NCBI GenBank assembly: GCA_029582165.1
Contig: CM055877.1
Location: 5,633,855 to 5,697,854, forward strand
Source of the DNA: Portulaca oleracea
Taxonomy: Eukaryota; Streptophyta; Magnoliopsida; Caryophyllales; Portulacaceae
Length of the DNA stretch: 64,000 nucleotides
Direction: 5' to 3'
Positions within the stretch are counted from its first letter, which is position 1. The number at the start of each line of letters is the position of its first letter. Made by a program: the position numbers and the translations under genes. The notes under the pieces were generated by a model. It was not told the origin of the DNA and ran no database searches. It saw only the letters and a list, made by a program, of their open reading frames with translations. Shown here piece after piece: positions 30,299 through 43,050 of this stretch.

Positions 30299-30449
30299 AA
30301 TCCTAAAACAAGGATAAAGTCTGTAGCACGTCCCATTACCACTACTTTGGACTGTCATCCCCTAAATTGAAAGTTTCAATTTAAGGGTTGACAGTCCAAA
30401 GTAGCGGTGATGGGAGATGCTACAAACTTTATCCTTGTTTTAGGATTAG
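30299..30449. mobile_element. Near-perfect foldback element, about 150 bp
   Basis: A left arm starting 'atcctaaaacaaggataaag' and its inverse at the right pair over about 70 bp with few mismatches and a loop of a few bases near 30374. It looks like a foldback MITE; its RNA would form one long hairpin. Confidence 0.75.
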
Positions 30450-31000
30450 TTTTAAAATTTTAAGAGCTTTAAATTTTATTTGTGCGTTAGTTATATTTCT
30501 AATTTTTTTTGAAATTTTATTAGAATACCTGCATTTTTAATACAATTATGAAAGTGGTGGGAATAATGACTAATATCATAAAAAAATATGGAGTAATTAG
30601 TGAAAAAATTAATTAATATCGTTTATTAAAATTAATATTTGGAATCAAAACAATATATATTAGAGGTGAAATAAGAAAAGTAGAACTATTATGTCATTGA
30701 TATTGAATTCTCTAGCCGGTTCAAAGCTAGGATGACCCAGCTTGAGGAACAGTGTTATAAAAAAAGGAAACGATCATAACATCCAATTTTATTTTTGACA
30801 GATAATATGAAACGAAAAAAAGTTAACTAGTTAAAAGTCAAATAAAAAGAATAGAGGGAGTATTTAGTTCCTTTTTTGGGTTTACATTTAGGAGACCTAC
30901 TTATGTAGACATTTATTTTCTACTAACTTTTCTTTGAAAATTCTAAATGTAGATTCATTTGTTAAGAGTTAGTGCTTGTAACATACTTGGTACATACATA

Positions 31001-31288
31001 CTCCCTCCTTTCTAAATTAAGTGTCACTTGGGATAAAATTTAAAAGACCAAAAAAACTTCCCATCTACATTAATTTAATGCATTGGAAATGTGGAAATTT
31101 TGAATAAAATAGTCAATAAAGAAGGAAAAATGTGAATAAAAAAGAAAAATGAATGAAAAAGATGTAATTATGAAGGTTAATTTGATAAATTAGTAATTAA
31201 TGTACTATTGGAAATATAAAGTGACAGATATTATGGGAAAAAAGAAAGTTAGTTAAAGTGACAGATAATATGGGAAGGGGGGAGTACA
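31001..31288. mobile_element. Stowaway-like MITE
   Basis: The left end 'ctccctcctttctaaatt' is matched by right 'gggaaggggggag', both next to TA. Internal repeats 'aagtgacagataatatggga' occur near the right end. Non-coding. Confidence 0.7.
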
Positions 31289-31710
31289 TACATACATATG
31301 GTAATTGATTAAATGAGTATTGCCTAAAACTGAGCATGTGATTGACCCTTGGATCGTTAATCAAGGGACAAGAGTAAATAGAGGGTTTAGCTTTTATTTT
31401 TATTTTTATTGCACAGACTCACATGAGGCTGCCTGGGAAATTGATCAGCTATTAATGCAGCTAGGGTAATTTGAAATTCGAACAGATTTTGGATTTGAAG
31501 ATTTTGTTCGAATTATAATTGACTCGAACCCCGATTGTTGACACCGCTAAGCAAATTGGTCATGTGGGTTATTATATATGGTGCTTTGAGTCGATGATGG
31601 ATTGATGATATGTAGAGTTCACGAGGGATACCAATAATTGAGGCTTATATCATTTTTTTACCGTCATTTTTTTTTCCCAATATGCTTGTCATCAAAAGCA
31701 TGCACTGTAT

Positions 31711-32290
31711 TTCTTTTTTTTTTTTTTATTATTATTGAAAATTAAAAGAGGGTAAAGAGACAACAACAGTACTGCAAAAAACGCAGAGAAAAGACAGCAA
31801 AAGGTAGCAACCGATAAGAAGCTACACGACCAAGCCAAAGACACATAGCACAGATAAAAAACAAAAATTAACATTTTCGATCTCTTCGCCAATCCTCCAA
31901 AAGCCGCTTCTCAAAGTGATAGGGTCCCCACGAATGAAGCCTGAACCACAGCCAAACTTAGCCACTCTGCGCGCCATGTCCGTCAGATGAGCCTGAGGAC
32001 GCTCTGATGATTCAATTTGCAAGCTCGTAGTTTTATCCTTCTTTCTGACAGGTTCTTTAGAACGAGCAGTTTTAGAGCGGACCCTACACGACGCTCTACG
32101 TACCAACCTCCACTTTGAATTCCACAATAAGTTCATATTCTTCTTATGCCGACTCTTGACGTTGAAAGCCTTAACAAAAGAATTCTCCACATCAAGCGGT
32201 GAAGAACCAACCACCTCATCCACAGCATTGTCAATAGGATCGCTAACAACACGCATTGTATTTTGGCCAAACACATCACGGAGAAGTTTG
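31711..32290 (-). mobile_element. Probable 3' end of a poly(A) retroposon
   Basis: On the - strand the sequence ends in a run 'aataataataaaaaaaaaa' at about 31735-31711. Upstream a 150-codon frame (32274-31822) encodes a basic, Ser/Arg-rich protein that I do not recognise. A poly(A)-like tail with 5'-truncated coding DNA is typical of non-LTR retroelements or processed copies. A target duplication could not be fixed. Confidence 0.4.
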
Positions 32291-32505
32291 AGCTAAAATT
32301 GAATTATGTTTGTAACCCTGTATGATAATAATTGAGCATCTAGAATCAATAATTAGAACATAATTAAATTAAAGCTCATTAAAACTTTAAACCTGGATTA
32401 CCCCAAAATACCAAACATCAAGTACTACATTTCATCAAAGGTCCAATCTAACTTAGCAAAATCTCGTTGATTATTTGCAAACATCATATCAAGTAATATA
32501 AACAA

Positions 32506-32839
32506 CTAGTACTTAGACTCGTGCATTGCACGGGCCGCAAGTAAATCGTAAATATTGTTGAAAATATTACCGAGGTAATATTTAAATGAATAAAGAAAAA
32601 AACAATAATGCAAAATAAAAAAATATTTTCTTATTTAAAAGAATAAAAAAAAGAATAGTGCATAAGAAAAAAAGGAAAAGAAATAAGAGTCATTAATGCA
32701 AACATCACATTAATAGTATTTAATACACATTAATATTACATTATTTTTTAAAAAAAATTAAATAAAATCAATTATAAATTTTCCAAAATGTCCTCATGAA
32801 AATCTACATATTTCGATCCTCACCCTTTGTACCCAGAAA
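32506..32839 (-). mobile_element. Short Helitron-like element
   Basis: On the - strand the 3' end has the hairpin CCCGTGCAATGCACGAG (32534-32518), then eight bases, then CTAG followed by host T. This is the Helitron 3' signature (hairpin, short spacer, CTRR, T). The other end is taken where 'ttgtacccagaaa' meets TA repeats, a boundary shared with 34922 and 36211. Confidence 0.55.
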
Positions 32840-32851
32840 TATATATATATA

Positions 32852-34921
32852 CTAGTCCTTATACTCGTGCGTTGCACGGGACAAAATTAAATCACATATA
32901 TTATTGAAAATGTTATGTAGGCTATCAATAATGATTATTACTTTGTCAATATAATTTTCTAATAATTTTAGGAAAAGACAATGTTTCAATTCAAAATATG
33001 TAAGTGTACTTAAACAGTTAAACATAATCATTATAATCGTCTTCACTAATATCATAATCTTCCCATCGAATACAATGTCCAAACAATACAACATTTTTTT
33101 TATAACACAATATAATATTGATTTTATATAATCGAAATGTAACCGTGATTTTTATATTTTGTATAATAAAAATGAATAAATATACAACATTTTTATATCT
33201 TTGATACTGATCTCCATATGGTACATTTCTTTAGAGTTCAATTCAAAATACATTAACAATTCATTTTTTTCTGTGTTACAACCATTTATTTAAATGGATC
33301 TTTTTGTTCATATATATGTAATAACAATAAAAAAAAGTGTTGGTGATGATAGACAAATATTAAATACATGATATAATGATGATAATAATAAATTAATTAT
33401 AATATTTTTATATGGTTAATATAGGAGTACTGAAGATTAAACAATGAGAAGATAATTGAATAGTAATCTATCTGAAATTTGTTCTATTTTCTAACATTGA
33501 ATATCAGTATCACTCACGTTCAGTGACTTTTGTATAATTAAAAAAATTACGATAATTATATTATATAAATAGAAAAAGTTTAATATAATTAAACAATGAG
33601 AAGATTGAAAAATATAATGTGGATCTTTAAAACTTTTCAAAATTAATCTGTTTTTTTTTTTTACAAAAAACATTTTACAAATGAATTGTAAAACTCATTA
33701 GTCATTTCATACCAAAATAATTAGACTTTTTAACTGTGAAAAAGTATAAGTTAAAATGTAATTGAAATTCAATTTGAGATTAACTTTGTTTTCTAGAATC
33801 AAAATTATATATTTCATGAAAAAAAAGCACATCACGTTTCTATTTTTTTTTTCTTGATTATGCTCATCAGTATTTTGTGCCATGTACATATATATTACAT
33901 GAGCTTTACAATTATTTTAATTCACCAAACAACTAAAATAATCTAAAGGCACAACATGAACTCTAAGTTAAACTATCTAACATGTAGGGACATTTGAATA
34001 AATAATATATTACACTTGAGATTTAAACGCGTAAAATCAGCTTAAAGAAATTACGTAATATTTAAAGCAAATTAGAAAAATGGTTGTATCTCCTACCATG
34101 GAGTGCCAAACCCCAACTACATTACAAAACTTTTTATCTCAAAATGTATCATATCTTTATTAGCATGTGAATAGTAAACCACATTACAAACATTTTATTA
34201 ATTTGAATCGAATAAAGTATGTAAATATACCTTTTCATAGGTGAACTTTACTAAAAAATATATCATCCTTCACATTGTAGAATTTCTATAATCTCGAGAC
34301 TTTTGCCTTGATTTTCAATCATCTCTTTCAAGTGAGTTAATGTAGAAATGACTAAAACATTATGATTGTGATAGAGTGGTTGACACTTTTGAAATTGTGG
34401 TAATCACTATTTATCCAGAAAGATGAATGGTTGATACACAACCTCACCATGGTTTTTATAGGAACATTGTAGAATATATTTTTTTTTAAATTATATGATT
34501 AATTGAAAATTAAATGTGAATTCCACCGTTACAAAGGCTATTATGGTTGTTGAATATTTTTTTGAATTGTATAATTAAAACAAAAGAAAGGTGTTGCAAT
34601 ATTATATTCATGATTGACTAAAAACGTATGAATTAAAGATAAGGTTTGGCTGTTACTAACCAATTGAAGAGGGCTCAACGTATACCAATGGCTATTTGCT
34701 TCTTTTTTTTTTATTTGCAATTAATAATTAATAATCACTTAAAATGAGTTTAATGTTAAGCATTGGTCAACAACTACCAATGGCTTAAAATGGGATTAAT
34801 GTTAAGATTTTGAATGGTTCTTTTAAAAAAAACAAATAAAAAATATTTTTTGGATGAACCTAAAATTCCAAGAATACCTCTATAAAATCACACAAATTAC
34901 AACCTTATTCTTTGTACCCAG
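32852..34921 (-). mobile_element. Second Helitron-like element, about 2.1 kb
   Basis: The same 3' hairpin and CTAG terminus (CCCGTGCAACGCACGAG, 32880-32864; CTAG at 32855-32852) abuts a TA run. The upstream boundary is probably the second 'tgtacccagaaa'/(TA)n junction at 34921. The interior is AT-rich with no Rep/helicase frame, so it is non-autonomous. Confidence 0.45.

Positions 34922-34985
<64 letters not shown>
34922..34985. repeat. (TA)n microsatellite
   Basis: About 32 TA units follow the boundary sequence 'gtacccagaaa' and pass into a short TG run. Confidence 0.95.
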
Positions 34986-34988
<3 letters not shown>

Positions 34989-35454
34989 TGTGTGTGTGAT
35001 CAAACTACTTTGTAGTTTCAATTAATTTTTTAAGCGATTTTATTTGGATTTTGAAAAATGATTTTAGTAATTACTAAAATAACAATAACCAAGAAACATT
35101 ATGTAGAAAATTACCCTAAATATATTACAGATCTTGGAAATATCTGTCTAGTTATTACAATTGAAAAAAATAATTAATTCCTTTAGTTACATACATATCA
35201 TGTGGGAATGTTCATGAGGACTGTTTTTATACTTTTCTTTTATATTTTTGTTCGATTATCCCAATTATATAACTTGTAAAAGATCAAAGGAATGTAATTC
35301 AAAAACACAAATATAGCAATACATAATTACTAATATATATAGTAAACATGATTAAATAAATATATTTTAAAGAAATAAAGCATACCTTTTGGTCGTTGTA
35401 ATATAAGAATGATAATATGAGATGATATTTGGAGATATATTAGACTTTAATATA
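34986..35454. other. No gene seen
   Basis: AT-rich intergenic DNA, without coding frames or clear element ends. Confidence 0.5.
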
Positions 35455-35623
35455 AGGCGCCGTTCTTTTGTGCGTTAACGCAACTAACCGCAATGCAAAT
35501 TATCACAACCTACCGCAAATTACCATTACCTTTTTACTATTTCCCCTTTTTTCACCGCAACTTACCATAATCTACCACAACGCACCGCACCGCAACGCAA
35601 ATTAAACGCACAAAAAGAACGGT
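35455..35623. mobile_element. MITE of the 'GTTCTTTT...CGCA' family
   Basis: The left end GGCGCCGTTCTTTTGTGCG is answered by inverted 'cgcacaaaaagaacgg'. The interior is rich in 'accgcaa' and 'accacaa'. Similar composition and ends occur at 51329-51592, 58145-58402 and 62361-62577. Confidence 0.7.
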
Positions 35624-36100
35624 AAAGAAATCTTCAAAAGCAATAACATATAATCATTCAAAAGAAACAAAATAGAGTATATATATTGGTTGATTTATCA
35701 TAGGAGAGATGGATAATATTTACCTGGAGCGATATATAGTGTTTAGTAGGTTAAAAGCATCAGAAGAAATAATTTATGACCTATCAAAATATTTGAAATA
35801 TAATAATATGGAAAAATAATTAAATAAAAGCCTAAGTTTGGTTTGTGTACATACATCTTTCTTACACAACCAACCTGCACTGTAGAAATCTACAAAATTG
35901 AAGCTTTTATAATGAGAATAATAAAGACATTGGTAGCCATAAAAGGAATAGAAGCATGGAAGAAAGGATAATAATAAGTTATAAACATGGTTAATGAAAG
36001 AATAATATAAACGTATGAAACGTATGGCCGACTAGGAATACATATGACTATCAAGATTCTTTATGATTAATTTTTCTTAACTGAGGTCAATTTATACTAT
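35624..36100. other. No gene seen
   Basis: AT-rich intergenic DNA, without a recognisable coding region. Confidence 0.5.
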
Positions 36101-36290
36101 CAATTAATATTTATTTTATTTTTAAAAAAATTAAAAATGATAAATTTTACTTTTCCAAAAATGCCCTTACTAAAACTCACATATTACGATCCTCACCTTT
36201 TGTACCCAGAAATATATATATATATATATGATATATGATATATGATATATATATGATATGATATGATATATGATATATGATATATGATTT
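36100..36290. repeat. Helitron-like end fragment and (TA/GATATA)n array
   Basis: The first part (36100-36210) matches 32690-32839, up to 'gtacccagaaa'. It passes into a TA run and then a 'gatatat'-type microsatellite, so it is a third copy of the same element boundary. Confidence 0.55.
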
Positions 36291-37630
36291 GAGACTAAAA
36301 CTAGTAGCCAAATAATAGTCACCATAGCAACTCTTACTTTTATGGATATTTATTGTTGAAAGTAATAAATTTGGATTGATTTGCTAACAATTGTTGCTCA
36401 CAAAAATGTATACTTCTCACAAAATGTCTCTTAAAAGAATAAATTTTCGGTTGAGCTTTGCAAATGTGTGAATTTAAATAATTTTTAATAATTTTAATGT
36501 TAAAGTAAGGTTTTAAGTTTTAGATACATTAAACTTAATCTATTCGATATATTTCGAGTTTTGGATCTAGGAAATATAGCAATTTATGAACCTTACTTTT
36601 ACTCATTAGGACATGTTTTCAAACCCATTTGAATGATTCCAGTTAGGTCCTAGGTGCACATTAGACTTATGCACTTGAAGTAAAAAATGTCCATAAAAAA
36701 TGTCCAAATTCTGTCTTTCAAATTTTTCAACCAGCATTAAATTTTGGTGGGAAAAAAGTCATATATAAAAATTGTGAGACTAATAGATAATATTTGTCAC
36801 AAGCAATCATGTAGGTACTTAACTTTTACAATAACCTTTGAAATTAAATGATAGTTATACCTGGAATAGGACATGGCTGTAAATAAGCTTACTTATCTTT
36901 CATAAATAATATTGAGCTCCTCTGTGAATTTATCTTCATTATTAATTACTTTCAATTTTATAATTAATATTATTTTTAAATGTCGTTTATACATTATTAA
37001 AATGTTTTATTTCTTATTTTTTATTCTTTATTTAGAAAATTATAATATATTCACTAAAAAAAAAGAATGTGTTAATGTAAAGATAATATATTTTTTAGTA
37101 AAAGTACACATGAAGTCATTAAATAATAGAATATTAAGTAATTTAAAATAAGAAAGGGTAGATTATTACATACACATGAAGTCATTAAATTATAGAAAAA
37201 AAAAGGACTCCAAGCATCCAAGGCTAAATCTTTTACAAACAAAGTGAAGATCTTAATAACACGCCTTTCTTTTTTGGTAAAAAAAAAGAGAATATAGATA
37301 ATGATTATTGTGAATACTTTACCAGGAATTATAAACAAAAATAGCAAAAAAAAAAAAAAAAAAAAAGAAGATTTATATGCCTCACGGGGTAATGCTTTTA
37401 TCCTTATACAAATAAAATGAAGATTTTAATTAGAGTAACATGTCTTTTGACAATAAGAATAATGTTTATAGTCTAAATAGGAATAACTTAAGAGATACTA
37501 TAAACTTTTGACGAAAGCAACATTAGAGAGATGGATGCACAATTACACATGGCCTAATCAAGCTAGTTTTTATTTCTCTTTTAGATTTGTATAGAAGCTA
37601 GTACTATGTATCAATATAACACACATATAC

Positions 37631-37650
<20 letters not shown>
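36291..37650. other. No gene seen
   Basis: Low-complexity AT-rich DNA with poly-A and poly-T runs (for example about 20 A near 37350). Short open frames here are compositional. Confidence 0.5.
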
Positions 37651-37664
<14 letters not shown>

Positions 37665-37665
37665 T

Positions 37666-38087
37666 GGATTGTAGTGGTACCAAATCCACTTCCACATTCT
37701 TCTTATTTTTTATTCCTACACTATATTGTTTTTGTTTTTTTCGTTCCTGCCCCTAGAAAGTTAATGAATTGTAGTTTCTAAAACATTTTTTAAATTATTT
37801 TTTTGAGACTCCGAATAATTATTATGATTTTTTAAAAATAATAAAAGTGAAAAAATCGTAAAAAATAGTAAAAAAATGAAATTTTTTTGGGAGAAATGCT
37901 GTAAATTCATTAAAAGTCATTGTAAAGTGTTATACTAAATTTTGAATCAAATACAACACAAAATCTATGATTCCCTTGAAAATATCCCACTACAATCCTT
38001 TTTTTTTTGGACCACCAGAATACAAAGTGAAAGTACGGTCCACCATTGTCCAATTGGTGAAAGTAGGGATTATTAGAATCCAATTAT

Positions 38088-38090
<3 letters not shown>
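37666..38090. mobile_element. (TA)n-embedded element, left-truncated copy
   Basis: The body (attgtagtggtaccaaatcca, poly-T/poly-A core, 'ccaccagaatacaaag') and right end (gtagggattattagaatcca) match the complete element at 63438-63975. The left inverted repeat is missing. TA repeats border both sides. Confidence 0.8.

Positions 38091-38138
<48 letters not shown>
38091..38138. repeat. (TA)n microsatellite
   Basis: It lies between the truncated element on its left and the GGGAACGGATCC terminus of the 4.8 kb element on its right. Confidence 0.95.
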
Positions 38139-38140
<2 letters not shown>

Positions 38141-38649
38141 GAACGGATCCAGTGAGAAGTAAATTAAGGTGAGAAGGTAGGAAGAAAAGATCGTAATCGT
38201 CTAAATCTATCCAACGCACCAGATTAATTATGCACACATGTATCAAAAAATCGGAAACCACCCATGTATTTTTAAGAAAACAGCTAGTGGTTTTCTGAAA
38301 AAATAAAGGAAAAAAGCAACAAAATCCAAAAAACATCAAATAAAATAAAATAAAATCTGTTTGTTAGCTAAGAAAAAGGAAACAATTAAGGTGATTGATA
38401 AATTTGATTTTTTATAGCCAAAAATAGCAGATAACATATTTTCAAGATTTGTTATTGCTGAATTCAATCACAGTCAACACGCTTATAATTCATTCATCAT
38501 CTTCACGTACGCATTGAGGGCGTTTAATGACGTCTAACAGATATGATCGTTTATCGTTTTTTATTACATGTCAATAGTAAGCAATAATGGAAACGTATTT
38601 TCGAAGAATTTTGAACAATCCATGTGCATTAGGCATGTCAATAATTTAT

Positions 38650-39048
38650 GAAGGGGAAGTGGAGAATGGTTGTCCAGTTAAATTTAATTTTGGTATATAT
38701 ATCATGCAAAAGTGGATATTGAGAATTATGATTCATGTTAAAGTGACAAAATTACATAGTCGATCACATTGTGTATATTTTATATGTATATTGACAAATT
38801 CGTGGTTAGTTTAGTTCATTGATCACACACGTTATAAGTGTGGACCATACGGTGTATGACCAGAATCAGTATGTGTGTGACCACAGTCAGTATATAAGTG
38901 GAGAATGGTTGTCCAATCAAATCTAATTATATTGTTGCATATCATGCAAAAGTGGATATTGAGAATTATGATTCATGTTAAAGTGACAAACTTACATAGT
39001 CGATCACATTGTGTATATTGACAAATTCGTGGTTAGTTTAAGTTCATT
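38650..39048. repeat. Direct duplication inside the 4.8 kb element
   Basis: Two copies (about 38650-38815 and 38897-39048) share 'gtggagaatggttgtcca', 'catgcaaaagtggatattga' and 'catagtcgatcacattgtgt'. They differ by small deletions. Confidence 0.85.
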
Positions 39049-39598
39049 GGTAACACACACATTATAAGTGTGGACCATATGGTGTATGACCATAGTCAGT
39101 ATGTGTGTAACCACAGTCAGTATATGTTAAGCCACATCATGTATACTTTGTACACGTTAACCTCACACCTTATAAGTATGTGTATGATTACAATCAGTAT
39201 GTGTCCGACCACATTATGCATAGTTGGTACACGTTGAACACACACCTTATTGGTGTGTACATCGGTGGACCACAAATCATCATGTCCACGGGCAGCATGT
39301 ATATGACCACACAAATATACACGACCACAGTCAGATTGTGTATGACCACAGTCAGATTGTGTATGAACACAATCATGTCCATTGGTGGACCACAACCGTT
39401 ATGAGTAGGTGTATTCCTACATGAAACATGTACATTTGTAATGATTCATATTTACTGCGATACATGCGACGTGTTATAGGGTACTGTGACTATTGTTTAT
39501 CTTTGCAAAATGCAGCGCAATGGGGTGTAGTCAGCACTGCTACGTGGTGCCACCACCGGTACCGGACAGCGACGAGACGAGCATGACGATCTAATGGC

Positions 39599-39937
39599 CC
39601 ATGTGTGATGACAAAACAATCGTACCAACCATGGGGAAGTGGTTCAACACGTTGGGTGATGCCAAAATGTTTTACGAGAAGTATGCCATAGCGGCTGAGT
39701 CTAATGAATGGGCTGCTTGACGATGTGCTGGCCAAGGTAAGCGTCGGTCTAGATGGATGTGGTGGCAGGAGGGTAGCGGACAATGTTGAAATTTGCTTTG
39801 GAGTCCCGATCCTCGGCGAGGCATCTATAAAACCACCTACTGCGTCAAACCCAAAAGGGCGTGTAAAGCGGAAAAAGAGCGACATCAAGGTTGCGGTGCA
39901 GCAAAAGGCGTCAGCCAGGAGATGCCATTTTTTGTGA
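39599..39937 (+). pseudogene. FAR1/MULE-like transposase remnant
   Basis: The first frame (39599-39716) reads like the start of a FAR1 DNA-binding region: a pattern around GKWFNTLGDAKMFYEKYAIAAE. It stops, and a second frame (39704-39937) overlaps it with a segment 'NPKGRVKRKKSDIKVAVQ' like the tail of FAR1-related proteins ('TKGRPKR' type). The zinc-binding, DDE and SWIM regions are absent, so this is an internally deleted pseudogene. FAR1-related proteins derive from Mutator-like transposases. Assignment rests on motif resemblance only. Confidence 0.45.
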
Positions 39938-42900
39938 CCAAATAGCCAACCATGAGAGTAGGACTTGCCTTGAGCGCTTCCAGTGAGGTTTGAAGTATGT
40001 TGCAGATAGATATTTTAGATTATGTGTTCATTCAGTTTGTCTTTACTGTGCTTTGACAATCACAACTTGTTCGACTATGAATTAATGTCTACGGATTCAT
40101 GTTTGTTATTGTATTGAACCCGACATTTTAATAATATTGGAACACGATCGCTCTATTTATGCATTTCGTTGGATTATACTTGCATTTTGTTGTTAGATAA
40201 ATGCACATGTTAAGTAATAACAATTAGCATAAGCCCCCATTTTTTACTTGTTTGTTGGATTATTCTTGATATTATGATTAAATATAGTGCACGAGTTAAG
40301 TAACAATTATTAATATAATTCTCCAATCGATTACACGTGGTCATTGCGTATACTACGCACATTTTAACACAAGGCCGTGATTGAGGACATGCGGCCACTG
40401 CATAGATGGTAACTGCGTGTTGGAGTTATGTCTCTTTGCACATCGTATTTCCATCAAAGTGTTCGACGATTGATTACATATGCAACTGGTTTGGGTTGGG
40501 GGGCCTGACCTTAATCACATTCAATAAGATTGAGATCATGTCCAATGTGAATTTCAACATGTACCATGGCTTTCCATTGAGAGAATGAACATCAGTGTGC
40601 ACGTGTGTATTTTCATTACATTGTGATCACAGTCAGTTAAAGTGTGATGACATTCCAGAAAATTAAAAGTTGTGTTGGGTTGGAGTTTTATTTTGGTCAC
40701 AGTCCACTAAAGTCTGATCGGCATATTTATAAGGAACGGATGCACATATATATATTTGTTTGGTTGTTGATCACAGTTTAGTATACTGTGGACATATCAT
40801 TTATTGAGTTTTGAATTTTGTAATGGGTTTGCAGTGAACAATCGAATAATTTATCAGTTTGTACAAATTAATTTGTGTTCACACCATGAAAAAATGGTTG
40901 TGTGTGTTTTGTTTAAGATATTATGGTTGATCACAGTTTAATACATTGTGGATATGTCATCTATATGCTCAGTAAAAACAAAAGGATGAAATATAAAAAA
41001 ACTATATAAATATGTGACAGTACTAATGTTCACATACACTGACATGTGATTATACACATCACACCAATCTTCTATTGTACTTGTATTGATACAATATGTT
41101 ATAGCAACGTTGAATGACCACAGTATAATGACTTGTGATCATACGTACGTAATTTATTATCAATTAGTACTAATTACAATCACAACCTTGTGTAGTGTGG
41201 ACATGTCATGCATGTGTGTCTCAAGTCTCATTATGTGTTGGTCAAAGTTGCAGTGTGCATGCTTATATCTTATGGTCAAAGTCGTAGTATGAATGACCAC
41301 ATTATAATGACTTGTGATCATACACAATTTATTATCAATTAGTACAAATTACAATCACAACCTTATGTAGTGTGGACAAGTTCATCAGTACAGGATATGT
41401 AGGCATTAAAACACGGCAATGCTTCATGTCTGATCCCATTGAATAACAATACTATTGTCTGATCACATAACACTAACATGTGACCCTTGCAAAATCATAT
41501 ACCAACATAACATGTGACCAAAAAAATATTGTTTGATCACATAACAATAACGTGTCTCAGATTGTAACGCGCATATCACGACGAACAAATATTAACAACA
41601 AAACAAACTCCCCCCCCTCCCCAACACCAACTAAACTGCTTCTAACAAAATCATACACCACTTTCACTCAACAATATATTTGTTTAGTCGTTGATCACAG
41701 TTTAGTATACTGTGGATGTGTCTATGTCGCCACTTTCGCTCGGTGACTTCAGGATCCCAGCAACCACATGTGTGCACAAGTTGGCGTCCGCAACGGGATG
41801 CCTGTAAAGCACAAATACACAAATTTAATGCACACTAATACTTTTGTGTGCACAATTGATAGTCAATAAACATAACTTGTGGTTCAGACTATCACAATTT
41901 GTATCACTATGGTCAAACGGGTTTATATTTGGGGTCAGATCATCACATCGATCACATTTGTATCAATGTGGCCAAATCATCACTTGACCACAGACCCCTG
42001 AATCACAATCACACATCTGATACCGGTGGTGGCACCACATAACTGTTCTTGCTACAACCAGCCGCACTGCATTTTGCACGTTTAAACATTAGTTAAATTA
42101 CACTATAAATCATCTAATTAATGTAATACATTGAACAATAAGTGTTACACATATACATGTTTCAAATATAAATGAACTCACACGTAGCGGTTGTCGTGGA
42201 ACTATATACGTAATTGAGATCATTGATTTACTTAATGTGGTCACAAATTGGGTAATTGTGTTCATAAATAGATGTGCGGTTCCACACTGCTATTTGTTTT
42301 CCACAGCTGATACGCATCTGATTAATGTAACCACAACATGGTTAAATGACCAATATGTGTGATCACAGTGTGTAAACGGCCACAGAACCTCACGTAGTCC
42401 ACATTTGTCACACATGTGATTTATCTGATCAAATTTTTGGTCAATGATCAATATGTGTCTTCTACGTGTGCAAATGAACAAACAACAATCATGTACTACA
42501 TAGTCCAACTAGGCAAGCATTCTGTAAAAAATATTTTAATGTGATCACACTACAATTAATGTGGACATACTTCATACAGTACACAACTAATTGTAGATGT
42601 GTTTGCTTGGTTTACAGTATTCACTAAATTGTAATTATACAGAATAAACAGACATAATATGTGCAACTATGAACATCCGCCCACAATAACATGAATCATC
42701 AATATCAATGTTCTTTGTTAACAAATTCTCTAAAATCCACTTCATAAATAATCGACGAACAGAATGCTTACTATTGAATGATGAATCAATATAAAAATAA
42801 AAAAGTAATGAAAAACGAACATACCTATTAGAAGCCATTGATTTCCCTCAACGTTAATGTGTTGATGTTTGATGAATCTGAGTGTATTGTGTTGAACGTG

Positions 42901-42965
42901 ATTGTATTAAGCAATAGAAAATCTTGAGAATATGTTGGTATTATTTTTACTTCTTTGGATCCGTT

Positions 42966-42968
<3 letters not shown>

Positions 42969-43047
<79 letters not shown>
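42969..43047. repeat. (TA)n microsatellite
   Basis: About 39 TA units lie next to the right terminus of the 4.8 kb element. Confidence 0.95.

Positions 43048-43050
<3 letters not shown>

Larger units (their letters stand above)
38139..42968. mobile_element. 4.8 kb (TA)n-flanked element with FAR1/MULE remnant
   Basis: The left terminus GGGAACGGATCCAGTGAGAAG is answered by the inverted right terminus (cttctttggatccgttcc). Both sides are bounded by long TA arrays (38091-38138 and 42969-43047). The interior has a local duplication (about 38650-38815 and 38897-39048), many copies of a TGACCACAGT/ACTGTGGTCA-type motif, and a FAR1-like pseudogene at 39599-39937. No intact transposase is present. 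A MULE affiliation is inferred from the FAR1-like remnant. Confidence 0.7.

Noticed and set aside
31822..32274. 150-codon host gene
   Set aside because: No recognisable domain, and the sequence ends in a poly(A)-like tail on the same strand, suggesting a retroposed or LINE-derived piece.
37967..38339. Frames rich in YIYIYI or IYIYIY, also near 42932-43243, 62481-62723 and 63023-63238
   Set aside because: These are translations of (TA)n microsatellites and not proteins.
39090..39400. Regularly repeated 'ccacagtcag' and 'gtgtatgaccac' segments resembling a CRISPR-like array
   Set aside because: Plant nuclear DNA, irregular spacing, repeats vary and occur in both orientations. They are better described as dispersed motifs of the 4.8 kb element.
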